From contig OY756139.1 in the NCBI GenBank assembly GCA_963576785.1, positions 2,046,001 through 2,110,000 of the forward strand: DNA of 64,000 nucleotides, in the 5' to 3' direction. Each line of letters starts with the position of its first letter. The first letter of the stretch is position 1. Made by a program: the position numbers and the translations under genes. Shown here one piece after another: positions 31,980 to 42,455 of the stretch. The notes beneath the pieces were generated by a model. It saw only the letters and a list, made by a program, of their open reading frames with translations, had not been told where the DNA came from and made no database searches. The stretch comes from Chlorophyllum brunneum. Lineage: Eukaryota; Basidiomycota; Agaricomycetes; Agaricales; Agaricaceae.

Positions 31980-34910
31980 GCATTTTCCAGTTCTGACTCA
32001 TCCTCCCATATGTCTTCCTTGGAGGTATAATCTTTCCAGTGTACTAGAAATTGATTTTGCCATCCTCTTGTGTGATGTCCTTGGATCTCTTCTACTTCGT
32101 ACTATTCTTTGTCATTGATAATCTTGGGCATCAGTGGTGGTGGGGTGCGCTGGCTGTCAAACTCAGGTTTCTGATAGGAGGAGAGGAGTCTACTATTAAA
32201 CACATTATGTATTGCCCATGTTTTAGGCAATTCCAATTGGTAACTTGTTTTGCCTATTTTTGCTTTTATTTGGAATGGTCCATAGCATTTGTAATCTAAC
32301 TTCTTGGTTGGTCTTGTTATCCTGATATTGCTTGCTTCAAGCCATACTTGTTCTCCTGGGTTATACTTGTGTTCTGGTTTGGTGCTGTTACATTTCTCCA
32401 TTTGCATCTGGCTGTGCTTGATCACCTCTTGTCACATGTCTTGTAACTCCTGTATTTGTTCTGTGATTGCAGGTGCCTTGGTAATGTTCATTATATCTCC
32501 TTTCCAGGGGTGTTATCCATAAACTATTTCGAATGGCAAGTATTTGGTGGCTATGTGGGTTTTGTCGTTGTATTGGAATTCTGCTGTGGCTAGCCATTTT
32601 TTCCAGTTGTTTTGCATGTAGTTTATTACATTTCTGAGGTATGTCTCAACTTCCTGATTAATGCACTCTGTTTGACTGTCAGTTTGTGGATGGTATGCCA
32701 TGGATAAGTTTCGCTGGGTTCCTGTTGCTCGACATAGCTCTGCCATGAATTTGGATGCAAATTGTGGGCCTCTGTCACTGATAATTCTGTGGGGTATTCC
32801 ATGTATTCTCCATATATCATCTCAATAGATATCTCCTAGCTCCTCAGATGTTAAGGTGGTTTTGACTGCACGCAATCTGATCATTTTGCTGAAATGATTG
32901 ACTATGACAAGTATTGTGTCATATCCTTCTGATTCTGGTAGTGGTCCTATCATGTCAATTGATATTTCTTCCCAAGGTTCTGCTGGTGTCAGTAGTGGAT
33001 GGAGATGTGTTGTTGGTCTTGTTCAGAGTATTTTGTTTCGTTGGCATGCTTCACACCCTCTGATGTATTGTTTGACATTGTTGTGCATCTGGGGCCACCA
33101 ATAACTCCATTTAAGGAGTTTGATCATTTGGTATTGTCCTGGATGTCCTACATCTGTTTTGTCGTGGTGTTGTCAAAGTATTTCTTGTCATATTTGGTTG
33201 TTGGGTGGGACATATATTCTTCCTTTGAACATTGGTACTCTATCTGTCTCCCATATCTCCTCTGGTCATTTCTCCTTTTCTTTTAGCCATTGTGTTTCCT
33301 TTCTTGTCTCCTTTTATATTTGGTGTTTCAGGTCTTCTTCTCCTGAGATTTCCCAGATTTGTTGGATTGTGATAGTCATATTGTCATCAAATAAGTGGTC
33401 AGGTAGTAAGGTGATGTCGGTGTTGTCTCAAGTGGTGTCGGTTTTTGTTAGTCTTGATAAGATGTCGGCCTTCATGTTGGTTTTTCCAGGGATCTGTTTC
33501 AGTGTGTAATGGTATTCTTGTAGTTCCATCTGCTACCTCGCTTGTCATCCTGTAAGTTGTTATGGTTTTCGGAAGTATTCTAGGTTCTTGTGATTGGTCC
33601 ATATTTCGAATGGTTCATCTGCATCGAGTAAGTACTGTCTCCAGGTCTTGATTGCTTCTCAAATGGCAAGTAATTCTTTGTCATAGATTTGATAGTTTCA
33701 TTCTGCAGGTGTCATTGTTCTTGAATGGAATGCAATCAGGTGCCAGTGTTCTTCCTGTTTTTGCAATAGTACTGCTCCTACTCCATATCCCAATGCATCC
33801 ACTTCTATCCTGTATTGACCTTTGTCTTGTGGCATTGCTAGTACCAGTTTGTTTGTGACCTTTTCTTTGATTCTTTCGAAGGCTTGCTGCTGTCGTTCCA
33901 TCCATACCCATTGCGTGTCTTTTTTCTTCAACTTGTGTAGCAGGGCTGCTGTCCATTCATTGCCTTCTCTTATTCTAACATTATTGTATCCCCAGATGAT
34001 GTCGAGTTTGTTAAAGACTTTTGCATTCTTGAGTTTGTCAATAACTTCACTTATGGGTGGAAGTGGTGTTTTGTTGTTGATCGTGTGTTTGTTTAGCTTC
34101 TTGTAGTCTTGTACCAATCATTTGGTTCCATCTTTTTTGGGTATAAACAAGCATGGTATGGCGTAGGGGGATTGCGATGGTCAAATTCATCCTAAGGTGA
34201 TATTTTCATCAAGGAATTTCTGCAGTGCTTGTTTCTCCATTAATGTCATTGGGTAGACCTTGGACTGTAATACCAATGGTACGTCTTCTGTCAGGTTTAT
34301 TTTGTGGTCCCATATCATATGTTCTGGTAGTTTGTCAAAGTTCTTCTTATTAAACAGGTGCATATATTGCTGCAGGTATGTCAGTAGGTCTTCTGGGTTT
34401 GTTTGATCAGTTTTCTTTTCCTCTATGTGTTCTTTTACCGTGCATATTCTTTCGTTGAACCGTATATCGTTGTGGTGTGTGGTGCAATCCTTTGGACATC
34501 TATTGAAGTGTATTACGCTGTTTGTCCAATTGATCTCCGGGTTGTACTTGACTAGTCAGTCATGTCCGAGATATAGGTCTGTGCTTTCCAAGTGGGTTAC
34601 CATTGCTTCAATCTTTTCCGTGTGTTTGCCATTGCTTAGTACCAGTTGTGCTGTATCTGTTATTTCTCCTTTCTTGTTTTTGGTTCTATTGGCATTGATT
34701 ACTCATATTGGGGTTTTGAGCAGTTTGGTTGTGATTTGTTCTTCTTCTACTATCCTCTGTGCTATGCACGTGTGTGTACATCCGGAATCCACCAGTGTGG
34801 TGATTTGTTTGGGTCCTTTCTTTGTTCTGATTGTTGAGTCAAGGAGAAGTTTGCACGTCGAGTTTCGTTTTTGTGGAATCACATATTGTCTATTGTGAAG
34901 TAAAACAGAA
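31980..34910 (-). pseudogene. pol: Ty3 family 1 pol, element 3, internal RT deletion
   Basis: Protease, the first part of RT (VQDYKKLNKHT, KLDIIWGYNNVRIREGNEW) and then, directly, AALLHKLKKKDTQW from beyond the catalytic YMDD. About 440 bases present in elements 1 and 2 are absent. The deletion joins two places sharing GCTGCT (about 33945-33955). RNase H, integrase (ISDRGPQF intact, about 32780) and a chromodomain follow. Stops include TGA at 33173-33175 and TGA before LVQDYKKLN (34118 region). Confidence 0.85.
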
Positions 34911-34941
34911 ACTCTAGGTTTATTGGCTCGCAGGTTTGCAC

Positions 34942-36114
34942 CTACTCAGAGCCTTCGACAAAATCCTCTTTTGTCTCTTCTTCTGTTTCTTCGGTGACCT
35001 CTCTAATGTGCACTTTCTTCGGTGCTTTACAGTTCTTTGAGATGTGGCCTTGTTTGCCACAGTTATAGCACATTATCTTGGTGTATGTAATCTTCGTCTT
35101 CTTGTGGCAATATTTGGCAATGTGCCTATAGAGATTACAGTTGAAACACCTTGGTTTGCCATTCTGATCAGTATCTGCCCTTTGTCTACCAATCTCCATT
35201 GGTTGTCCTTTGCCTCCATATGTGACTCCTGTGCTTGTTCTGACATCTCCTCGTGTGATGTCTGTTGTTTCATATTCCTGTTCTACTGCAAGGATGGTAT
35301 TTCTCCATTTGCTGTATGTGTCTGGGATTGAGGCTACAATGGTTTGGATAATATCTGCTCTGGTATGTTGCTTGAGGAGGAATATGGCATGCACATTGTC
35401 TGTTCCTGCTTGGGTCTTTAATGCTTCGAACTCTATTAAGAAGTCTGCGGTGTTCCTCTTTCCCTGTTTGAACAACTCAATTTCCCCTTCTGCTATTGCT
35501 TTCCTATTCCCCAAGGAGAAGGTAGTTACCATCTCTTTTGTGAAATCATCAAATGCTGGCATTTTCTTGTCTTGAATCATTTGTAACTTGGCATTGGCAT
35601 AGGGACCTGCTAGTCCCTCTTTCATTCAGGCTAATATTCCAATTATCTTTTGTTCGTTATCGTTGATCTTGTTGAAGAGTGTCCATAAGGACATTGCTCT
35701 CCACCAATCATCAAACTTGGTTCTATCTCCATTGAAGTATCCTGGTTCTGGGGCTAGGTTCTTTGGGAAGTTGATTTCATTGGCTATCTCTGATTCTGTT
35801 TCTGGTTCACTGTGTTTGTTCTTGTAAGTTTCGGCAACTTCTATGTTGGATGTAGCTTCGGCAATTTCTGTATCAAATGGGATCTTGGCAACTTCTATGT
35901 TGGATGTGATTTTGGCAACATCTGTGTTGAATAGGGTCTCGAAAAGAGTTGTGTCTTCATTTATGCTGTGGTCAGATTTCTGTCGTTTAAGGCCTTCAGG
36001 GATTTCTGGTTCTGTTTATTGTTTGGATCCAGTGGTTACTGGTGATCCCTGGATATCTGTTGGTCTCAGAGCTCTTGGTCTTCTTGGTGTTCTTGATGAG
36101 CTACTGCTGCTCAT
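34942..36114 (-). pseudogene. gag: Ty3 family 1 gag, element 3
   Basis: Starts at 36114 (MSSSSSSRTPRR). The shared TGA is at about 35626-35628. The frame is open from 35625 to 34942 with both CCHC knuckles; the first has HIAKYCHKK. Compared with the others it lacks about 15 bases near 35333. Confidence 0.8.
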
Positions 36115-36205
36115 ATACTGTTGTCCTAGTCGGAGGCTATTATTCCAAGCCTAGCTATGAATAGTGGCACCTCTTGCAAGGTGAGTCAAATGACACTTTA
36201 CCAAA

Positions 36206-36510
36206 TGTTACAACCTTAGTCTAGGACTCAGGTTACAAGTCTTTGGATAAAGACAAGAAGGTAGAGAAGAGAGTAAGGGATGATACAATTGGTAAAGTAT
36301 AAGGAATACATCAAGTATTACTACACTTTATATACTAGTGGTGAGAGCTAAGAATAAAGGAACAGAGTAAAGGAGTCATAGAGACAAATAGAATGAGTCA
36401 GAAGGGGTACAGCCATAAGGGATGAAACAAGGGGATGAAATGGATACATAAGAATGATGAATGTGATGGGTGCATGATAGGAATGTACTGTCTATCTATA
36501 GTTCATAACA
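36206..36510 (-). repeat. Ty3 family 1 LTR (5' LTR of element 3)
   Basis: 305 bp with TG...CA ends. Primer-complement pair intact: LTR copy near 36287-36298, inner copy just below 36206. Confidence 0.9.
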
Positions 36511-37720
36511 ATCATATCTCTCTGACTCTGGTAGTGGTCCTATCATGTCGATTGATATTTCTTCCCAAGGTTCTGCTGGTGTTGGTAGTGGGTGGAGATG
36601 TGTTGTCGGTCTTGTTTGGAGTATTTTGTTTTGTTGCCATGTCTTACATCCTTTGATGTACTATTTGACATTGTTGTGCATTTGTGGCCACCAATAACTC
36701 TGTTTAAGGAGTTCAATCATTTGGTGTTGTCCTGGGTGTCCTATGTTTGTCTTGTCATGGTATTGTTGGAGTATTTCCTGTCATATTTGGCTGTTGGGTA
36801 GAACATGTATTCTTCCTTCAAGCATCAGTACTCTGTCTGTCTCCCATATCTCCTCTGGTTGTTTCTCCTTTTCCTTCAGCCATTGTGTTTCCCTTTTTGT
36901 TTCTTTTTGTAGTCAGTGTTTCAGATCTTCTTCTCCTTTGATTTCCCAGATTTGTTGGATCATGGTAATTGTGTTGTCATCAAATAGGTGGTCAGGTAGT
37001 AAGATGATATTAGTGTTGTCTTGGGTGGTATCAGTTTTTGTTAATCTTGATAAGGCATCAGCTTTCATGTTGGTCTTTCCAGGGATGTGTTTCAGCATAT
37101 AATGGTATTCTTGTAGCTCTATCTGCCACCTTGCTTATTGTCCTGTAAGTTGTTGTGGCTTTTGGAAGTATTCCAGGTGCATATATTGCTGTAGATATGT
37201 CAGTAGGTCTTTTGGGTTTGTTTGGTTGGTCTTTTTTTCCTTTATATGTTCCTTTACCATGTGTATCCTCTTGTTGAACCATATGTCATTGTGTTGTGTG
37301 GTGCAGTCTTTCGGACATCTATTGAAGCATATTATATTGTTCGTCCAATTGATTTCCAGGTTATGCTTGACTAGCCAGTCATGTCCAAGGTATAGGTTGG
37401 TGCTTTCTAGTTGTATTACCATCACTTCAATTTCTTCCATGTGTTTTCCATTGTTTAGTACCAGGTGTGCCATGTCTGTTATTTCCCCTTTCCTATTTTT
37501 GGTTCTGTCGGCATTAATTACTTTTATTGGGGTTTTGAGGGGTCTGGTTGGGATTTGTTCTTCTTCTACTACTCTCTGTGCTATATATGTGCATCTGGAG
37601 TCTACTAGCATGGTTTGTTTGGGTCCCTTCTCTGTTCTGATTGTTGAGTTGAGGAGAAGTTTGCGTGTTGAGTTCCATTTCTGTGGAATCACATATTGTC
37701 TCTTGTGAAGTAAAACAGGA
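36511..37720 (-). pseudogene. pol: Ty3 family 1 pol, element 4, RT and most RNase H deleted
   Basis: Protease region (MLVDSRCTY near 37610, with the catalytic DSG changed to DSR), then the pre-RT linker TYLQQYMH joined straight to LEYFQKPQQLTG of the RNase H end at about 37172. The join has ACCT in common to both partners. After this come the RNase H-integrase linker and the integrase zinc region, up to the LTR at 36510. At 36766-36768 the conserved Arg codon reads CAA. Confidence 0.8.
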
Positions 37721-37749
37721 ACTCTAGGTTTATTGGCTCATGGGTTTGT

Positions 37750-38969
37750 GCCTACTCGGAGCCTTTGGCAAAATCCTCCTTTGCCTCTTCTTCTTGCTCA
37801 GTTTCCTTAGTAACCTCTCTGATGTGTGCTTTCTTTGGTGCTTTACAATTCTTCGAGATGTGGTCATGTTATTTTGGTGTATGTGACCTTCATCTTCTTG
37901 TGGCAATATTTGGCGATATGCCTGTATAGGTTGTAGTTGAAACATCTCAGTTTGCTGTTCTGGTCCATGTCTGCCCTCTGTCTACCAATCTCTATTGGTT
38001 GTCCTCCACCTTCATATGTGACTCCTGTGCTTGTTCTGATGTCTCCTTGGGTGATGTCTGTCATTTTGTATCCATGTCCTACTGCAAGAATCATGTTCCT
38101 CCATTTGTTATATGTATCTGGGATTGAGACTGATGGGTAGCCTACAATAGTTCAGATAATGTCTGCTCTGGTGTGTCATTTGAGGAGGAATATGGCATGT
38201 GCATCATCTGTTTCTGCTTGGGTTTTCAATACTTCAAATTCTATTAAGAAGTCTGCAGTGTTCCTCTTTCCCTATTTGAATAACATGATTTCTCCTTCTG
38301 CTATAGCTTTCCTATTCCCAAGGAGAAGGTGGCTACTATCTTCTTTGAAAAGTCATCAAATACTGGTGTTTTCTTGTCTTGAATTGTCTGTAACTTGGCA
38401 GTGGCATAAGGACCTGCTAGTCCTCCTTTTATTCATGCTAACACTCCAATTATCTTCTGTTCGTTATTGTCGATCTTGTTGAAGAGTGTCCATAAAGACA
38501 TTGCTCCCCACTAGTCATTGAACTTAGTTCTATCTCCATTGAAGTATCCTGGTTCTGGGGCTAGGTTTTTTGGGAAGTTGATTTTATCAGCCATCTCTGA
38601 TTCTGTCTCTGGTTTACTGTGTTTGTTCTCATGGGTTTTGGCAACTTCTATGTCAGATGTTTCAGATTCTCTGTTTTTGTAGGTCTCAGCAATTTCTATA
38701 TTGGATGTGGCTTTGGCAACTTCTGTGTCAAATGGGGTCTTGGCGACTTCTATGTCAGATGTGGTCTTAGCAACATTTGTGTTGAATAGGGTCTCGAAAA
38801 GAGCTGTGTCTTTGTCTATGCTATGTTTGGATTTCTGCTGCTTAAGGCCTTCAGGGATTTCTGGTTCTGTTTGTTGTTTGGATCTGGTGGTTACTGGTGA
38901 TCCTTGGATGTCTGTTGGTCTTGGAGCTCTTGGTCTTCTTGGTGTTCTTAATGAGCTACTGCTGCTCAT
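37750..38969 (-). pseudogene. gag: Ty3 family 1 gag, element 4
   Basis: Starts MSSSSSLRTPRRPRAPRPT at 38969. It has the longest set of EVAKT-type repeats of the copies (38640-38800). The first zinc knuckle has lost a Cys (CFNYNLY), and most of the second is removed by a short deletion near 37865. The TGA before IKGGLAG is again present (about 38434). Confidence 0.8.
38640..38800 (-). repeat. Degenerate 10-12 residue repeats in gag (EVAKT type)
   Basis: On the minus strand, units such as VAKTTSDIE, VAKTPFDTE, VAKATSNIE and SDIEVAKTHEN. The number differs between copies (14640-14760, 30540-30660, 35830-35930 and here). They are acidic and probably unstructured. Confidence 0.6.
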
Positions 38970-38998
38970 ATACTGTTGTCCTGGTCAGAGGCTATTAT

Positions 38999-39325
38999 TT
39001 GTGTCTGGGCAAAATGCCCCTCCACACGCTAGTACTGTTTGTTGTTCCCCCTTGTGTTTGCGAGTCAATAGTTTCTTTCTATCAATCTCTCTCTTTCACT
39101 CTCTCTCTCTCCAAATTCCTTCTACTCTTGTTCCCATTGTTCAACTCAGGTACCAAACATCTCTCTAGTGTATGCACTAGATGGCATCAAGTCTCATGGG
39201 GTTAGTTTACTTTCCTTGCTCCGAACATTCTGTACATTCTGCCTTTGTATGTATGTACATACAGACTGCAATCGAGCACTGCTTTATAAATTGTTGATAA
39301 ATAAAAAATAAAAAAAAATAAAAAA
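38999..39325 (+). mobile_element. LINE A 3' tail with A-rich end
   Basis: Matches 6195-6538: hairpin GGGCA-AAA-TGCCC (39007-39019), CT-rich tracts, and a terminal segment with GAGCACTGCTTTATAAATTG, then an A-rich end interrupted by T (39299-39325). No coding sequence. No target duplication found. Confidence 0.8.
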
Positions 39326-40012
39326 GGTATAGCTTGACAAGCTCTTGCAAAGAGCTGAGGTTGGTAGCCACATTCTTGTATCCACAGGTTGGAGTTGATG
39401 TGTGTCAGTAGAACAGAGGCCCCATTTGCTCATACTGAAAGGTGGAGGAAGGAGCTACTGCTGTAGCTTTTGAATCCAAACATGGCTTGCCATATGTGAA
39501 TGGCACGTTTGGTGGACTTTTTGCATAAGAAGTCAAGAGAGTTGGGAACTCTGTGGTTTTGACCTCAGTTAGGCCAGGCAACTGTTTGAATCCAGTTGTG
39601 AGTGGCTCATTGTATCCTGTACTTACATTTGGATGGCATGTGGTAAAAGAAAAGGTGGTGTCTGTTGGACTTGTGGAACCAAGCCAGGAGTGTCTTTGAG
39701 GTGAGGATGGACTGTTACTGATATGAGTGTAGTGAACAGTCTAGAAGTAGCCGAGAGGCCATGAGGGAGTCAGTGAACACATGGATGTGTTCAACTTCAT
39801 CGTAATCATCTGTGGCAAGAACTTTGGTGATGCCAAAATATTGCACGACAAGTTCAGTGTTACTGGAAGTGGTGCCTCCAAGCCTCCTCATAACTGAACT
39901 TCCTCCATCCAGGTGTCGAATGGTGGCTGCCACCATATACTGGCTGGCAAGCAGGTTGGGGTTGGGATGGACTGAGCTGTCTGTGCCTATAATAATGGAC
40001 CTAGGGTCTGTC
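39326..40012 (-). pseudogene. LINE A ORF2 fragment (RNase H to C-terminal region)
   Basis: On the minus strand from about 40010 down: IIIGTDSSVHPNPNLLASQ, RHLDGGSSVMRRLGGTTSSN, HIHVFTDS and on into the C-terminal region. It has Arg at the position where the element at 1-6538 has TGA (5182), which supports CGA as the ancestral codon. It is cut by a LINE tail on one side and a plus-strand Ty3 third ORF on the other. Confidence 0.8.
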
Positions 40013-40640
40013 ATGAAAGAGTTACTAGACAAAGCAACCACTGACCTCAATGTAATGGTACACACAGATGCCAAATATTGTATTCAGAGTACTCTAGTCA
40101 TGATAGGCAAATGTCTCAATCACCTCACCAATTCTAGTAACAACCCTGCATACCAATTAGCTCACTGCTTAATAGAATTTGACTTATACACCCCTACCCT
40201 ACTGCCAGCAAAACCACCATATAACAAGGAAGACAAACAAGAATGGCTAGATGAAGGAATAAAGGGGATTGACAAATTGGTTCCAGACCACCTAATGGAA
40301 CCTGATATGCAAGACAAAGTAGACCACCTCCTTATACAACTATCTGACATAGATCCACTGTCCAAACCAACAATATTCAACCTACCACCATCCTATCTCA
40401 CACTCAAAGATAAAGGACAATTCAAGGAAAACTACTGGGAAGAAATAGTACACAACCTTGTTGCAGCCAAAACTAATGATACAGTCACATTCCGAGGACA
40501 TACCATAGTCCTCTTCAGAGGTGGACAAGACCATGCACTTTTCTGGATTGGATGTTGATGCAAGTCAGGAACCCCAATGATCAGGCCTACCAAAAGGCAA
40601 CTTGTCAATGCCTTACACAAAGAGCAAAATGACAAGTAGA
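40013..40640 (+). pseudogene. Third ORF of Ty3 family 1, C-terminal part, plus strand
   Basis: Open from 40013 to 40558 in frame with MKELLDKATTDLNVMVH..., PDHLMEPDMQDKVDHLLIQL, KPTIFNLPPSYLTLKDKGQF, VTFRGHTIVLFRGGQDHALF, WIGC-stop, with similarity running on to the LTR. It supplies the C-terminal half missing from element 3. The conserved Gly/Phe-rich FRGGQDHA block and the Pro-rich NLPPSYL block are landmarks. Function unknown. Confidence 0.6.
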
Positions 40641-40682
40641 GCACTACACTTCATGGGGTCATGAACATAAAAAGGAAGGTAT

Positions 40683-40985
40683 TGTTATGAACTATAGATA
40701 GACATTACATTCCTATCATGTGCCTGTTGTACTCATCATTCTTGTGTATCCACTTCATCTCCTGTTTTATTCCTTATGGCTGTACTATTACTGACTCATT
40801 CTCCTTGTCCTTATGACTCCTTTACTCTGTTCCCTTATTTTAGTACTCACCATTAGTATATAAAGTGTAGTAATACTTGATGTATTCCTTGCACTTTACC
40901 AATTGTATTATCCCTTTCTCTTTTCTCTACTTTCTTGTCTTTATCCAAAGACTTGCAACCTGAGTCATAGACTCAGGTTGTAACA
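40683..40985 (+). repeat. Ty3 family 1 LTR (3' LTR of a plus-strand fragment)
   Basis: 303 bp, TGTTATGAAC...GGTTGTAACA. Preceded by the polypurine tract AAAAAGGAAGG (40668-40679). Confidence 0.9.
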
Positions 40986-41088
40986 GTCAGAATAGAAAGT
41001 CAATGATGGTATCATTGGATCATGGTGGTGGTATAAGTGGTATTGTTTCTGGGAATTTATCATAACCTCTAATGTAGGTTTGAGGTTT
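40986..41088 (-). pseudogene. Ty3 family 2 third-ORF fragment
   Basis: Reverse complement of about 19870-19980 (blocks TATGTC...GAGGTTATGA and GGATCATGGTGGTGG). It shows that the family 2 third ORF exists in more than one copy. Confidence 0.65.
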
Positions 41089-41411
41089 GGACATAATAAT
41101 CACTCACCTCTCCATATGCTAGTATGGTTCATTGTTTTCCCTTTGAGTTTGTGAGTCGATAGTTTCTTTTCATCAGTTCCTATCTGTTTCTGGTTTCCCT
41201 CTCTCTCTTGGTCCTCATAAACAATGTATGTATCAATGATCACTCTAGGTTACAATTTAGATAATATTGAGTCTTGTGGGGTTAGTCTACTCTCCCTTCT
41301 CTGAACATTTAGTACTTGTAATCTTTTGTATGTATGTACATGCGGACTGCATTCAAGCACCACTATATAAATTGTTGATTAAAAAAAAAAAAAAAGGACA
41401 TAACAATCACT
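41089..41411 (+). mobile_element. LINE A 3' tail with flanking 16-base target duplication
   Basis: Truncated LINE A tail (41105-41380) and 15 A (41381-41395), flanked by GGACATAATAATCACT (41089-41104) and GGACATAACAATCACT (41396-41411). These differ by one base, as expected for target-primed insertion. Confidence 0.75.
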
Positions 41412-41796
41412 CTTTTTAGAGGAGGACAAGACTATGCTCCCTTCTGAATTGGATGTAGATGCCACTCAAAAACCCCAATGATTGGTCCCACCAAATGCCA
41501 ACTTGTCAATGCCTTGCACAAGGAAACAAATGCCAAGTAGTCCACTGTACTTCATAGGGTTATGAACATAAAAAAGGGAGGTATTGTTATGAACTATAGA
41601 TAGACAGTACATTCCTATCATGTGCCCATCATACTCATCATTTCTCTGTATCTGTTTTACCTCCCATTTTACTCTGTAAAGCTATACTACTCTTTGTAAC
41701 TCATTCTACTCATCTCTATGACTCCATTACTCCATTCCCCTATTCTTAGTAACTACCACTAGTATCTAAAGTGTAGTAATACTTGATGTATTTCTG
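41412..41796 (+). repeat. Ty3 family 1 third-ORF end and truncated LTR
   Basis: 41412-41570 encodes the end of the third ORF (FRGGQDYAPF, with TGA for Trp following). The LTR starts at 41585 (TGTTATGAAC) and stops at 41796, in the middle of the predicted leader, where another sequence begins (TGTTAAGTTC). Confidence 0.75.
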
Positions 41797-42455
41797 TTAA
41801 GTTCAATACTATAGACAAGGGTATGGTCCTTATAGAACAGTGGACTAGATGAATAGAGGACCTTGGCTTCAGCTTGTGTGTTGCATCCCTCCAGGTATTA
41901 TAGTGGTCTTTACTTTCATCATTAGGACAGAGGTTGGACATGGGTAGTGGATGAGTGGAAGGATTTACTCATATAGTAGGGTGTGATAGAGGAAGATAGC
42001 CAGAGACTAAGTTGATAATCAGACTACCAAATACAAGTGTACAAAGGACTACTTATATACTAGTAGTGGAAAAGTATTGGAAGGTCAATGGACAAGATAA
42101 CAGAGTAACTAGATATAAAAAAGATAAGAGAAACATCATATAACAATGGTAACAGGAACATAATGCAATAAGCAGAACAGATAATACTGAAGTACAGAGT
42201 AATAGAGGTAGAAAGGAATCAGGATGTAAAAGGAAACAAGATGTACAAAAATAGACAGAAACAAATATAGAAAAGGTTGATTGATAGGTTTGGAACAAAG
42301 ATAAGCCCAATCAGAAAGTGATTCTCTGTGCAGGGCTATTAGCCTTGCACCAGGAGGAGGTGTGTCCCCACTTATAGTAGTGAGTACAAAGTGACTTATT
42401 ATGGCAAGAGTTAGTAGAGAGGATAATATACTGCTTATTCCCAAATATGATCTTC
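41797..42455 (-). repeat. Unassigned LTR-like sequence
   Basis: About 660 bases with a TG start on the plus strand (TGTTAAGTTC), a reversed TATA-like TATATAAG (near 42052) and no coding frame. It interrupts the Ty3 LTR. It may be a solo LTR of a further family; the right border is not defined. Confidence 0.35.

Larger units (their letters stand above)
31232..36510 (-). mobile_element. Ty3 chromovirus family 1, element 3 (3'-truncated, RT core deleted)
   Basis: 5' LTR 36206-36510, gag, pol, chromodomain and the start of the third ORF, which is interrupted at 31232 by the LTR of element 2. The 3' LTR is missing. An internal deletion at about 33953 removes the YMDD part of the reverse transcriptase. 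The 5' LTR abuts the middle of the integrase of element 4. Confidence 0.9.
36511..38998 (-). mobile_element. Ty3 chromovirus family 1, element 4 (internally deleted)
   Basis: Contains part of integrase, the RNase H end, protease and gag on the minus strand, but no LTR. It is cut at the left by the LTR of element 3 (36510) and at the right by a LINE A 3' tail (38999). A large internal deletion removes the whole RT. Confidence 0.85.

Noticed and set aside
24823..38998. A tandem array of repeats as a CRISPR-like or centromeric satellite array
   Set aside because: The repeats are 300-bp LTRs at the ends of kilobase-long coding elements, with no regular short spacers.
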